Below, in pieces: positions 34,385 to 44,038 of a DNA stretch of 64,000 bases. Each line of letters opens with the position of its first letter. The first letter of the stretch is position 1. The stretch is from Thalassospira lucentensis (lineage in GTDB: Bacteria; Pseudomonadota; Alphaproteobacteria; Rhodospirillales; Thalassospiraceae). The notes beneath the pieces are model-generated. The model made no database searches, had not been told where the DNA came from, and saw nothing but the letters and a program-made list of their open reading frames with translations. The position numbers and the translations under genes are program-made. The stretch is from the NCBI RefSeq assembly GCF_032921865.1, contig NZ_CP136684.1, positions 4,065,001 through 4,129,000 on the forward strand, read 5' to 3'.

Positions 34385-35335
34385 ATGACCCGTACTGCCT
34401 TTATCGGCGAATGCATGATCGAGCTTGCCGGAACATCCCCCGGCAGCATTTTTGGCGCAGCCAATCTCGGCTTTGCCGGTGATACGCTTAATGGTGCGAC
34501 CTATATGGCACGCACCAGCCGCCTGCTTGCAACGCCTGATACAGATGTTTCCTACATCACGGCACTGGGTACGGATCCCTATAGCGACGCGATGATTGCC
34601 GCCTGGCAGAACGACAATATCGACACGACACTGGTCCGACGGATCGATGGCGCCCTGCCCGGTCTTTATGCCATCCAGACCGATGAAACCGGGGAACGCA
34701 GCTTTTCCTACTGGCGCAATAATGCCGCCGCCAAACAGCTGCTTCAGGGCGGCCACGATACCGTGTTGCGCGATGCGCTTGGCGGGTTCGATTGCCTGTA
34801 TCTTTCGGGAATCACACTGGCAATCCTGTCTGAAAAGGATCGCCAGACCCTGATCAGCATTGCCAGGGATTTTGCCAAACAGGGCGGCAAAGTCTGCTTT
34901 GATACCAATCACCGTCCGCGCCTTTGGGCCGATCAGGACGATGCAATGGCAACCTATCTGGCGATTGCGCCTCATTGCCACACCGTCCTGCCGACATTTG
35001 ACGACGACAGCGCGCTGTTTGGCGACGCAACGCCCTCTGCCACCGCCAAACGCTGGCATTCGCTGGGCGCGGACGAGGTTGTTGTCAAATGCGGTGGTGA
35101 ACCGACCTTCTATTCGATCAGGGACGGCGAAAACGGCACCGTAACACCGCCCAAGGTCACCGATATTGTCGATACGACGTCGGCCGGGGATTCCTTTAAC
35201 GGATCATACCTTGCCGCCCGCAATGCCGGGCGCGATGTGCCTGCCGCCATTGCCGTTGCGCAAAAGGTCGCTGGTCGCGTGATTTCACGGCGCGGCGCGC
35301 TTGTTGATATCAGCGATATCAAACTTGATCAGTAA
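34385..35335 (+). CDS. kdgK: 2-keto-3-deoxygluconate kinase-like PfkB sugar kinase
   Basis: A 316-residue ribokinase-family enzyme. The N-terminal FIGECMIELAG and GFAGDTLNGATYMAR blocks match KdgK, and the C-terminal DTTSAGDSFNGSYLA holds the catalytic aspartate (D269). The reaction is KDG plus ATP to KDPG, which enters the Entner-Doudoroff pathway. It lies 28 bases after the HexR-like gene on the same strand. Its 3' end overlaps the convergent tamB gene by seven bases. Fructokinase-like relatives are possible but the N-terminal motif favours KdgK. Confidence 0.86.
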   Translation: MTRTAFIGECMIELAGTSPGSIFGAANLGFAGDTLNGATYMARTSRLLATPDTDVSYITALGTDPYSDAMIAAWQNDNIDTTLVRRIDGALPGLYAIQTDETGERSFSYWRNNAAAKQLLQGGHDTVLRDALGGFDCLYLSGITLAILSEKDRQTLISIARDFAKQGGKVCFDTNHRPRLWADQDDAMATYLAIAPHCHTVLPTFDDDSALFGDATPSATAKRWHSLGADEVVVKCGGEPTFYSIRDGENGTVTPPKVTDIVDTTSAGDSFNGSYLAARNAGRDVPAAIAVAQKVAGRVISRRGALVDISDIKLDQ

Positions 35336-38300
35336 TCCAGCCGGAACTGAACACCGGCTTTGCTGTCGATTTCGGTGGTTTCGCTGGTCACGCTGATATT
35401 TGGCGTCAATTCAATCTCGACCTCGACCCCGCTTGATCCCGGGGTCGTGCCGGTCTTGGTGCCGACATAGACCCCGTCCGTCAGGTATTTACCCACCTTG
35501 ACGTTCGGGCCATCTTCGCCGCCGCCCACCTGCAAAACATCCGCCCCGATAAAGCGACGGACCGAACCGACGATGTCAAGTCCGCCGCCCCCGCCCGAAA
35601 GCTCGTTCACCGCACTGGCAAGCTGGACCGCCTCAATCGCACTCAGGCTTCCCTGCGATTTGCCAAACAGCACCTGCGACAGGATTTCGTCCTCCGGCAG
35701 GGACGGGTTGGATGTCAGAACCAGTTCCGGATCGCTTGCCGGTCCCTGGAACCCGGCCGTCACCGTCAGGTCGTCGGTGGTATAGACCCCTTCAATGTCC
35801 AACAATGGATCGGGCGGTGTTGCACCGGAAAACGTGATCTTGGAATCCTTGATCACGAATGTCTTGCCAATGATATCCAGCTGCCCGCGCAACGCCTGCA
35901 ACTGCCCGACAATGACCGGCTCTGCGGTTGTCCCGCTGATATCAAGCTTGCCACCCCATTCAGAATCAAGCCCCCGCCCGCGCACAAACAAACGCCCGGG
36001 AATATCAACCGTCACATCCAGATTGCCGACAAAACCCGATGCCGCTTTTTTCTTTTCCTCTTCTTCCTCGCGCTGCTTGGCGTCCTCGATATTCTCGACA
36101 TCAAGGGTCGAAACCGACGCAGGCAGCGCAAGTGTCAGGTCCACTTCACCACGGCGAAGCGTTACATTGCTTTTGATATCGGCGGTTTTTTCGGTCCCGG
36201 TGACAGATGTGTTCACATCCGCCCAGAATTGCAGCTCATCCTTGCGCGACAGGGCTGCGTTATCAATCTTAAGCTCCGCCTTGTAACTGACCACCGGATC
36301 GTCATCCAGTGTCACCTCGGCCGAGCCACTGATCCGGCCATTCCCGCCATCCGTTGCCGTAATTTCCGGCACCCGCAAACCGTTCTGATCAAAGTCACCA
36401 TTGATCGTGATCTGCTTCAACAGCGTGCCATATTCCAGATGCTCATATGCCCCGTCAGACAGGGCGATATCGCCATTCCAGTCAAGCGCATCAAGCGTTC
36501 CCTTGGCAACCACATCCAGTTTGAGATGCCCGGACATCACATGATCAGGTGCCGGGACATAAGGCCAGAATTGTGCGATTTCGCCGTCCACCTTGACCTG
36601 CGCATCAATCGGCGCATCGGGGTCCAGTGTGAAATCCTGTTTGAGGATGGAAACACCCAAAGGCACGGTACCACGCGCCTCGACAATCTGTGCCTCTTCA
36701 TTGCCAAGGGTAGCATTGCCGTCAAACTGACCGTCCTGCAACGCCAGATCAAGCACCATCCCAAACGGTGCCATATCCTTCACAGCCGCAGTCGTGATGT
36801 TTTCAATTCCGCCTTTGACGGTCGCAATCGGCAATTGTCCGGACGCTTCGGATATATCCGCGGTCACATTCATCGTACCATCCAGCCCGCTTAACCCGAA
36901 CATCTCCCCCCACGGCCCCAGAACGAGGTCGGCAATTCGCGCATTGGCGGCAAAATTGCGCTTTGGCCGATGATCAAGTTTTGCGGTTACCTGCCCGGCA
37001 CCGACATTCAATGCCGCGTCAAGTTTCTGCTGCCCGGCATCGGACTGGCTAAACAATAACGGTTCACGAAGTGCAATCGTCTGGCTGCCAATTTCGGCAT
37101 CCAACCTGTCTGCCCGGACATTGATCCCGTCTGAAAGACCAAGTTCCACATCGCTATCAAGCTTGACCGGGATGTTGCCGTGAAGCTGACCATTGGCATC
37201 AAGTGCAATCCCGATGGCCGACATATCACCAGTGATTTCGGTGACAACTCGGTCCACCGCCAGCGGCGCAAAACGAATATCACGACCATTCAGTTTCAGA
37301 TCGAAACCGGGCTCTTCAAACGCGTTCAGGATCGATCCCGCCAGAACGACATCCTCGATCGCAGGTTGCTCCGCACCTTCTTCGGCGGCAAACCGAATGC
37401 CTTTGATGTTCGCATTCACATCAATCTGCTGCTGGCCCGATTTCGGCACAAACGCCACATCCGCGGTTAGCGTACCATTCGTCACCGGTGCCCCGAAATC
37501 CGACAGCATCGCGGCATCGAGTTTACGCACCGAAAGCTTGCCACGCATCGGCACCGCGTAATCTGGCAACATCAGGCTACCAACAAGTTCAAGCCGCTCG
37601 CCGCTCAGGGCAATGTTATCAACCCGCAACCCATCCGTGGGCAAAACCACATCAGCCGCCAGATCGTAATTTCGGCCCATCAACCCGAACCCGGCCTTGT
37701 TGATCAGCGACAATACCGCCTGATCGGACCAGCGCATTTCGCTCACAAGATCAAGTTTTTCAAACTTCTGCCCACCGGCCAAAACCGATGGCGTTGAAAG
37801 TTTGATGGTCCCGACCGGTGCCGCGATATCCCCATCAAGATTGATCGCAACCGTCGCCGGGGCGATGGAAACACCGATATCAGGTGGCACCACGCCGGGC
37901 TGAACCGAAAGTTCAGAATCAACCGACAAATTACTGAATTCATTTGAAATATCGATCTGCGCCGGGCCGGAAACCATCGCCGTGGCAATCTGACCCAGCG
38001 TGATCGACAGATCAAATGCATCACTAACCGCAAGCTTGCCATCAATGGTTGGCGTCGCCCCGACAATGCGATCAAGATCGGCAATGCCAAACCCGGACTG
38101 ATCGGCCTTGATTGCAATATTTGCCGTACCACCCTGCTCAACCGACCATGTCAGATCGCGTATCGCAACCTGCCCCGTCCCGCGCAGATCAAGCCCCGAA
38201 ATCGGCGCAAAGATCGAAAGGTCTGCGACATCGGCAATCAGTTCGCCATCCGTCACCGCCATCACGTCATTGATATCGGTCTTGCCGTTAACCGAAATGC

Positions 38301-39747
38301 CCGGCGTTGTGATATTGATTTCTCCAAGCGCAAACTTGCTGAAATCCGGTGCGATTGCCGCATCAAGGGCAACCTGCTGCGCATTGCCCAGCATCGCACC
38401 AAGATCGGCATCCTGCCAGTCATTGCCTGAAACATCGATCCGGCTTTGAACAGAAAACCCGTCCCCGTCACCACGAAGATCGGCATCAAGTGCCAGCGTC
38501 GCGATGGTTGATACCGGCGTTACGACCTTATCCCCACGCAGCATCACCGTCACATCAGGCAATTCAAGCGGCCCTTGGGCATGTGCGACCACATCAAGCC
38601 CGCCCCATGTCACGGCATCCTCGATCAGGCCCGATGTCGCCGGATCAATATCACCGTGCAGATCGGCCAGAAGAGTACTCTCATCAAAATCGATTTCCGC
38701 CGTCGCGCCAATCGTCGCAAGCCCGGATTTCGCGATATCGCCGCGCGTGATAGAAAGGATATTGGCATCCGCATCAAACTGCCCGCCAATCCCCAAATCG
38801 ACATCGCCCCGCAACGGTTCAGGAAGCTGCCCGGCAAGGTCGCCCTGCGTTGCCAGAACACCATCAAGGTCAAACCCGATCCGGCTGTCATCCAGCCGAA
38901 GTCCCAAATCACCACCAAGCGTCATCAGATCACTTGCCGCAAGTTCGATCCGCCCTTTCCAGCCTGTCGCCGGGCCATCCCCCTTAAGGCTGATCGTGAC
39001 ATTTGGCGCATCTTCGGGTGCCACCCCGGCAAGGGTCATGACCAGCCCTGCACGATCAAGCTTGCCGTCAATGTCGGCTTTCAACCGCTGTTCATCGCCG
39101 TCAAAATCAATATCGGCCTTCAAATGGTCGATGCTGTCATCTAGCGGTTGCAGATCAAGCGACAAGGCCGCTTCAAGGTTTTCGCGAATTGCCGCACTGG
39201 CGCTTAGACCATATTCAAAGCTTTTGCCACTGGCCGGGTCGGAAATGCGCACATTGCCAAGCGCCAGCTTGCCAAGTTCAATGGCAAGCGGCGGCGCAAA
39301 ACCGCCCGACGTACTCTCTTCTTCCTCGGCCAGGTCTTCGGTGCCTGACATATCGGGCAAAACGACATCAATCGTGGCACTTTCAACCCGATCAATCCGA
39401 AGCGTCCCACCCAAAAGTGCCAGCGGCGACCAGTCAAACCCGAACTGGCTGACCTCCACAGCCAGGCCATTTGACGGCATCGACATCGACAGCCGGTCAA
39501 GCGAAAGCCCCGTCCAAAGGCTGCCCTCGATCCGGCCCAGTTCGAAATCGCCCTCTATCGCCTCTGCCACCGTGGTGTTCAGCCACGGCGTTATCGCACG
39601 CAATACCGGCCCGGTTCCCGCAATGCCGACAATCGAGATCATCAGCAGCAACAGGCACGCAAACGCAATCGCGCCACGTCGCGCCCATTTGGCAACCTTT
39701 CCGCGTTTGGTGGTTCCGGATGGTTTGGGATCGTCAGGCAACGTCAA
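35329..39747 (-). CDS. tamB: Translocation and assembly module protein TamB
   Basis: A 1472-residue AsmA-like giant with one N-terminal membrane helix (about residues 26-48, IAFACLLLLMISIVGIAG) and a very long repetitive beta-rich region that forms a lipid-carrying groove. The C-terminal 350 residues are the conserved TamB (DUF490) domain, including SLPEDEILSQVLFGK, and the protein ends in QFRLDY, a barrel-like aromatic end. With TamA it supports outer membrane protein insertion and phospholipid transport. The start is probably a TTG that overlaps the tamA stop by four bases (TTGA), so the two are coupled. Confidence 0.93.
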   Translation of the reverse strand: MTLPDDPKPSGTTKRGKVAKWARRGAIAFACLLLLMISIVGIAGTGPVLRAITPWLNTTVAEAIEGDFELGRIEGSLWTGLSLDRLSMSMPSNGLAVEVSQFGFDWSPLALLGGTLRIDRVESATIDVVLPDMSGTEDLAEEEESTSGGFAPPLAIELGKLALGNVRISDPASGKSFEYGLSASAAIRENLEAALSLDLQPLDDSIDHLKADIDFDGDEQRLKADIDGKLDRAGLVMTLAGVAPEDAPNVTISLKGDGPATGWKGRIELAASDLMTLGGDLGLRLDDSRIGFDLDGVLATQGDLAGQLPEPLRGDVDLGIGGQFDADANILSITRGDIAKSGLATIGATAEIDFDESTLLADLHGDIDPATSGLIEDAVTWGGLDVVAHAQGPLELPDVTVMLRGDKVVTPVSTIATLALDADLRGDGDGFSVQSRIDVSGNDWQDADLGAMLGNAQQVALDAAIAPDFSKFALGEINITTPGISVNGKTDINDVMAVTDGELIADVADLSIFAPISGLDLRGTGQVAIRDLTWSVEQGGTANIAIKADQSGFGIADLDRIVGATPTIDGKLAVSDAFDLSITLGQIATAMVSGPAQIDISNEFSNLSVDSELSVQPGVVPPDIGVSIAPATVAINLDGDIAAPVGTIKLSTPSVLAGGQKFEKLDLVSEMRWSDQAVLSLINKAGFGLMGRNYDLAADVVLPTDGLRVDNIALSGERLELVGSLMLPDYAVPMRGKLSVRKLDAAMLSDFGAPVTNGTLTADVAFVPKSGQQQIDVNANIKGIRFAAEEGAEQPAIEDVVLAGSILNAFEEPGFDLKLNGRDIRFAPLAVDRVVTEITGDMSAIGIALDANGQLHGNIPVKLDSDVELGLSDGINVRADRLDAEIGSQTIALREPLLFSQSDAGQQKLDAALNVGAGQVTAKLDHRPKRNFAANARIADLVLGPWGEMFGLSGLDGTMNVTADISEASGQLPIATVKGGIENITTAAVKDMAPFGMVLDLALQDGQFDGNATLGNEEAQIVEARGTVPLGVSILKQDFTLDPDAPIDAQVKVDGEIAQFWPYVPAPDHVMSGHLKLDVVAKGTLDALDWNGDIALSDGAYEHLEYGTLLKQITINGDFDQNGLRVPEITATDGGNGRISGSAEVTLDDDPVVSYKAELKIDNAALSRKDELQFWADVNTSVTGTEKTADIKSNVTLRRGEVDLTLALPASVSTLDVENIEDAKQREEEEEKKKAASGFVGNLDVTVDIPGRLFVRGRGLDSEWGGKLDISGTTAEPVIVGQLQALRGQLDIIGKTFVIKDSKITFSGATPPDPLLDIEGVYTTDDLTVTAGFQGPASDPELVLTSNPSLPEDEILSQVLFGKSQGSLSAIEAVQLASAVNELSGGGGGLDIVGSVRRFIGADVLQVGGGEDGPNVKVGKYLTDGVYVGTKTGTTPGSSGVEVEIELTPNISVTSETTEIDSKAGVQFRLDY

Positions 39748-41762
39748 AATGCTTGTCCAAGGCTAAGATAAATCTGGAAATCGTCGTCAACATTGTCACG
39801 CTTATCAAGCGGCACTGCGAAGTCAAAGCGCAAGGGGCCGACCGCCGTGTAATAACGGAAACCAAGCCCCGCCGCCCAAAGCAGATCAAGGTCGTCGGGG
39901 TCGCTTGCCTCAAAGACATTACCGCCTTCGACAAATGGCACGATGCCAAAGCTTTCCGTAACCCGTGCCCGGAATTCCAGCCCGGCCTCAAGCACCGAAC
40001 GCCCGCCAAGCGGATCGCCATCTTCGTCAAGTGGCCCGACTTTCTGATATTCGTAACCGCGAACCGATCCGCCGCCACCGGAATAGAACCGTTTGTTGGC
40101 CGGAAGATCCGAACGATCTTCACCAATAATCATCCCGGCACGCCCCCGACCTGCAAGGACATAATCGCCTTCTTCGTCAAAGGCGAAATATTGCGATCCA
40201 TTCAATGAAACGGATGTGAATTGTGCGCTCGGGCCGCTCAGACTGGTATAGGGCGACACGTTAAATTCAAGCCGGTTGCCTTCGGTCGGATCAAGCGGGT
40301 TATCCGTGCTGTCACGCCGCAAAATACCCCGCAAACCACCCAGATAGAATTGCTCGTTGGGCAAATCAGCCCCGGTCAAATCGGAATATTCCGCCGTCGG
40401 GCCCAGCGTGACAGACCAGTAATCACCAATCTTGCGTTCAACCCCGACAAAGGTTTCGACCAGTTCGCCGTCATAGGCATCCGTGCTGTAATTCTTGGCC
40501 GATCCATCCGCCACAAGCGCCTGACGACGCTTAAGGAATTGCGGCTTGCGGAATGTCGCTTCAAGCCCCTGGCTTTGTCCCGATCCTTCGATACCAAGTC
40601 TGAGCCGTTCCCCCGCCCCGAACAGGTTGCGGTTTTCCCAGAACGCATTCGCCCCCGGCCCGTCAGCGGTTGAAAAATCAACCCCGCCACCGATTGTACG
40701 ATGCTTGCGTTCGCGCACTTCGATCTCGACGGGGATTTCACCATTTTTGGCGACCGGCCCGACCGGCTTGACAATCACACTGTCAAACAGGTTCGATTGC
40801 GCCAGATCACGGCGCGTTGTCCGGACTTCTTCGGGGGAATATTTCTGCCCCGGTTTCCAGCTGCGATAACCGGCGATGAAATCCTCATCAACGGTCTCGG
40901 CTCCTTTGACACTGACCTTGCCAAAATTGGCTTCCGGTCCGGTGACCAGCTCGTACGTCACGGAAATGGTTTTTTCCGCCGTATTGGCAATGACCTTGCG
41001 CTTGCCCGCTTCCACCAGCGGGAAACCGCGATCTCGCATGAAATCAACCGCATATTGCTCGGCCAGAATGATCGGGTCGGCAGCCGCACGCTGCCCAAGA
41101 TGCAGATTGGTACGTTCCAGTTCCTCGTCCGTGGCTTCGCGGCGCGTTGTATGATCCGGGCGGACAATAACCAGTTTCACTTCCGACAGAAGATAGGGCT
41201 GATTGACATCAATCTGATAAACCAGATCAACCGGATCGGGTTGTTCTGCACTGTCCGGCGCGCCGGCTGCCGGTTCGCTTGCCGCACTGACAATGTCATC
41301 GCTCTCCCCGCCATTTTCACCGTTCGGTGTATTCGGATCATCGGGTTCGGCTTTGCGGATATTGAAAGATACCTGTCCGTCATAGAACCCGAATGACCGC
41401 AAAACGGTTTCAAACCGTTCCACATCATCCTCGGCACGGCGTTCAAGCCCGGCAAGCGATGGCGTCGGGCGGGATTGCAGCCGGATCGACGTGCTGACAT
41501 CGCGTAACGCAGCTAACAGTTTTTCTTCCTGCGGGTCGATACCTTCGATCTGGACTTCATAGGGGATTTTCGCGCCCAAGGCGTCCTGTGCGGCACTGTC
41601 GCTGTCCTGTCCGAAACCAAATTCGGATAAAACATTGTCGCCCGAACAGGCCGAAAGCGCCGTTCCCATCAGCAAAACAGACACAACACCAATGCCGCGC
41701 AATCTGGATTTGCGGTTGTAGCGTTTATCCGTATTCACCAACGACGTCCCCAATATCTTCAC
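39744..41762 (-). CDS. tamA: Omp85-family outer membrane protein TamA with a lipobox-like signal
   Basis: A 672-residue BamA-family protein. POTRA repeats occupy roughly residues 65-360 and the 16-stranded beta-barrel the rest. The conserved loop-6 motif is GGGGSVRGYEYQ, and the last residue is phenylalanine (YLSLGQAF), as needed for barrel recognition. Two oddities: the signal peptide ends in L36-S37-A38-C39, a textbook lipobox followed by Ser, and the first POTRA has an acidic insert (PDDPNTPNGENGGESDD and on). The start is a GTG with weak ribosome site. The gene is followed by tamB with a four-base overlap. Confidence 0.92.
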   Translation of the reverse strand: MKILGTSLVNTDKRYNRKSRLRGIGVVSVLLMGTALSACSGDNVLSEFGFGQDSDSAAQDALGAKIPYEVQIEGIDPQEEKLLAALRDVSTSIRLQSRPTPSLAGLERRAEDDVERFETVLRSFGFYDGQVSFNIRKAEPDDPNTPNGENGGESDDIVSAASEPAAGAPDSAEQPDPVDLVYQIDVNQPYLLSEVKLVIVRPDHTTRREATDEELERTNLHLGQRAAADPIILAEQYAVDFMRDRGFPLVEAGKRKVIANTAEKTISVTYELVTGPEANFGKVSVKGAETVDEDFIAGYRSWKPGQKYSPEEVRTTRRDLAQSNLFDSVIVKPVGPVAKNGEIPVEIEVRERKHRTIGGGVDFSTADGPGANAFWENRNLFGAGERLRLGIEGSGQSQGLEATFRKPQFLKRRQALVADGSAKNYSTDAYDGELVETFVGVERKIGDYWSVTLGPTAEYSDLTGADLPNEQFYLGGLRGILRRDSTDNPLDPTEGNRLEFNVSPYTSLSGPSAQFTSVSLNGSQYFAFDEEGDYVLAGRGRAGMIIGEDRSDLPANKRFYSGGGGSVRGYEYQKVGPLDEDGDPLGGRSVLEAGLEFRARVTESFGIVPFVEGGNVFEASDPDDLDLLWAAGLGFRYYTAVGPLRFDFAVPLDKRDNVDDDFQIYLSLGQAF

Positions 41763-42016
41763 TCGGTCCCGATAGACTTATGTAACGTCCGGCCGCATTC
41801 ATCGCACAGGCCGATCCGTTTATTGTTTTAAGGCACTTGCCAAGCGTCTACCATATTTTCATTCTATACGCAGGTCGAATGCACCAACGATCAAACAGCA
41901 TGAAAAAATGGCATGGCTGTGATCGGTAATCGCACTTGTCAGAAAAAACTGTTCCGCTTACTCGAAGTTGAAAGCAATCTGTTTGCTGTTGCCACCCAAA
42001 AGCCGGAGGCCACCCA

Positions 42017-43990
42017 TTGACTCCAAACGTGACTTCAACCCCGTCCCTGCCCGTCATCATCCGCAACGCCACCCGTTCTGATCTGGATGGTCTTTGCGCC
42101 CTTGAAAGCGGCAGCTTTACAAGCGACGCGATTTCGCGGTCCGGCTTTTCGCGCTTCCTGCGTCAGGCATCCGCCCGTCTTCTGGTCGCCGATGCCGGCG
42201 AAAGCGGCAAACCCGACATTGTCGGCTACGGCCTGCTTTTGCTGCGCGCCAACACGACGACCGCGCGCATTTATTCGCTGGCGATTTCCGATAACTGGCG
42301 CGGCAAGGGTCTGGGCACGCAACTTCTGGCCGGTCTTGAAAACCTTGCGATGGATGCCGGATGTGTCCGTATCCGCCTTGAAGTGCGCGTTGAAAACAGC
42401 AATGCCCGCAATCTTTATGACCGCCACGGCTATCAGCAGATTGCCGACCTGCCCGGCTATTACGAAGACGGTGCCAATGGCATTCGCCTGCAACATGATC
42501 TGTATGACATCCCGACTGAACGGTCGCCAGCGGTCGCAACCGGTGCGCCGCTGATCCTTGTTGACCGCCTCAAAGACCTGCCGTTTCAGGTGCCCGGTGC
42601 GCGCATCATGCGGGTGCGTGAATATCTTGCGCTTGATCACGGGGTGCGAAACCGGCGTGTCATCAACCTGTGCCAGTCTTATGAATATCTGTCGCGGGGT
42701 TATTATTGCAGCTTGCTTGCCGCCGCACGCAGCGAACGCGTAATCCCCGAGGCCGACGTGCTTCTGGATCTGAACTGGAAACGGCTGCAAAAAACCGCGC
42801 GTGCAGAAATGAGCCCGCAAATCGTCGAGGCACTGGCCAAACCGGGCGATCACCCGACCAAGATCGACGTATTCTTTGGCCGCACCGTCGATAAACGCTT
42901 CCGTGATATCGCCCAGCGCGCCTTTGATCAGTTCCGCTGTCCGATCCTGCGTCTGCATCTGAACCCGTCGGACAAGAAAATCCTGCGCGAAATCGAAGCC
43001 CCGGCACTAAGCCAACTGGGCGCTGAAGACCTGCCTGCATTTGAAAGCGCCATCCGTGCCTATCTGCGCGGTCGCGTGCGCAAACCGGCGGCTGGTGGCA
43101 ACCCGCCAAGCGCGCTGGTGGCAATCCTGCATGATCCCGATGCGGTCCTGCCGCCATCCGATAGCGATGCACTGGCCCTGTTCATTCAGGCCGCCTCCGA
43201 CCTTGGTGCGAAGGCCGAACTGATCACCGCCAAGGATTTCCATCACCTGTCGGAATTTGATGCGCTGCTGATCCGCGAAACCACCGCCCTTGATCATCAC
43301 ACCTATCGCTTTGCCAAACGGGCGCGCAAGGAAGGCATTCCGGTGATTGACGATCCGGACTCAATCCTGCGCTGCACGAACAAGGTGTATCTTGCCGAAT
43401 TGCTGCGTACACACCGTATTCCGGCCCCGCGCAGCATGATTTTCGATAAACGCCGCATTGCCGAAATCGGACAGCAATTCAGCTTCCCATCGGTGCTTAA
43501 GGTACCCGATGGCTGCTTCTCGCGCGGGGTGCGCAAGGTGAAATCACCCGAACATCTGGCCGAAGTTGCGACCGAGATGTTCAAAAATTCCGAACTTCTC
43601 GTCATTCAGGAATATGTCGAAACCACCTTTGACTGGCGTATTGGCGTTCTGGGGGGCGAGCCACTCTTTGCCAGCCGCTATTTCATGGCGCCGGGCCACT
43701 GGCAGATCGTCAAACACGAAGATGACGGCAAATCGTTCGAGGAAGGCGGCTTTGAAACCGTCGCCGTCGAAGATGCCCCGGCTGATATCGTTTCCACAGC
43801 CTTGGCTGCGGCCCGCCTGATGGGCGATGGTCTTTATGGTGTGGATATGAAAGAAACCCCGCATGGCCCGATGGTGATCGAAGTCAACGACAACCCCAAC
43901 ATCGATGGCGGGGTCGAGGATGTCGTGCTCGGCATGGATCTGTATCGCCGGATCATCGCCCATCTTCTGGGCAAGATCGCGCGTCCGTGA
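42017..43990 (+). CDS. GNAT acetyltransferase fused to RLAN and RimK-like ATP-grasp ligase
   Basis: A 657-residue three-part protein. Residues about 13-160 form a GNAT domain (acetyl-CoA loop WRGKGLGTQLL, 94-104). Residues about 178-330 match the RLAN domain (RimK-like ATP-grasp N-terminal domain; VINLCQSYEYLSRGYYCSLL). Residues about 366-655 form the ATP-grasp ligase: lysine in PSVLKVPDGCFSRGVRKV, and metal ligands in YGVDMKE and IEVNDNPN (E622, N624, N626). Such ligases join an amino group to a carboxylate using ATP. The start is TTG with GGAGG seven bases upstream; the next candidate (GTG at 42029) is too far. It converges with the GNAT-C39 gene at 44022. Confidence 0.9.
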   Translation: MTPNVTSTPSLPVIIRNATRSDLDGLCALESGSFTSDAISRSGFSRFLRQASARLLVADAGESGKPDIVGYGLLLLRANTTTARIYSLAISDNWRGKGLGTQLLAGLENLAMDAGCVRIRLEVRVENSNARNLYDRHGYQQIADLPGYYEDGANGIRLQHDLYDIPTERSPAVATGAPLILVDRLKDLPFQVPGARIMRVREYLALDHGVRNRRVINLCQSYEYLSRGYYCSLLAAARSERVIPEADVLLDLNWKRLQKTARAEMSPQIVEALAKPGDHPTKIDVFFGRTVDKRFRDIAQRAFDQFRCPILRLHLNPSDKKILREIEAPALSQLGAEDLPAFESAIRAYLRGRVRKPAAGGNPPSALVAILHDPDAVLPPSDSDALALFIQAASDLGAKAELITAKDFHHLSEFDALLIRETTALDHHTYRFAKRARKEGIPVIDDPDSILRCTNKVYLAELLRTHRIPAPRSMIFDKRRIAEIGQQFSFPSVLKVPDGCFSRGVRKVKSPEHLAEVATEMFKNSELLVIQEYVETTFDWRIGVLGGEPLFASRYFMAPGHWQIVKHEDDGKSFEEGGFETVAVEDAPADIVSTALAAARLMGDGLYGVDMKETPHGPMVIEVNDNPNIDGGVEDVVLGMDLYRRIIAHLLGKIARP

Positions 43991-44010
43991 CGCATTCCAT
44001 TCAAAATGAC

Positions 44011-44038
44011 AAAGGGCCGGTTTATCCGGCCCTTTTTT
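44011..44038 (+). terminator. Terminator of the GNAT-ATP-grasp gene, overlapping the opposing stop
   Basis: AAAGGGCCGG pairs with CCGGCCCTTT around TTTAT and is followed by further T. The right arm encodes, on the other strand, the last codons of the gene at 44022-45134. Confidence 0.85.

Noticed and set aside
35339..35361. Terminator for kdgK inside tamB
   Set aside because: AGCCGG/CCGGCT gives only a 6-base stem with a very short T run, too weak to call.
38504..39766. Long plus-strand frame (420 codons), rich in Ser and Pro
   Set aside because: Antisense of tamB; no family resemblance and no ribosome site.
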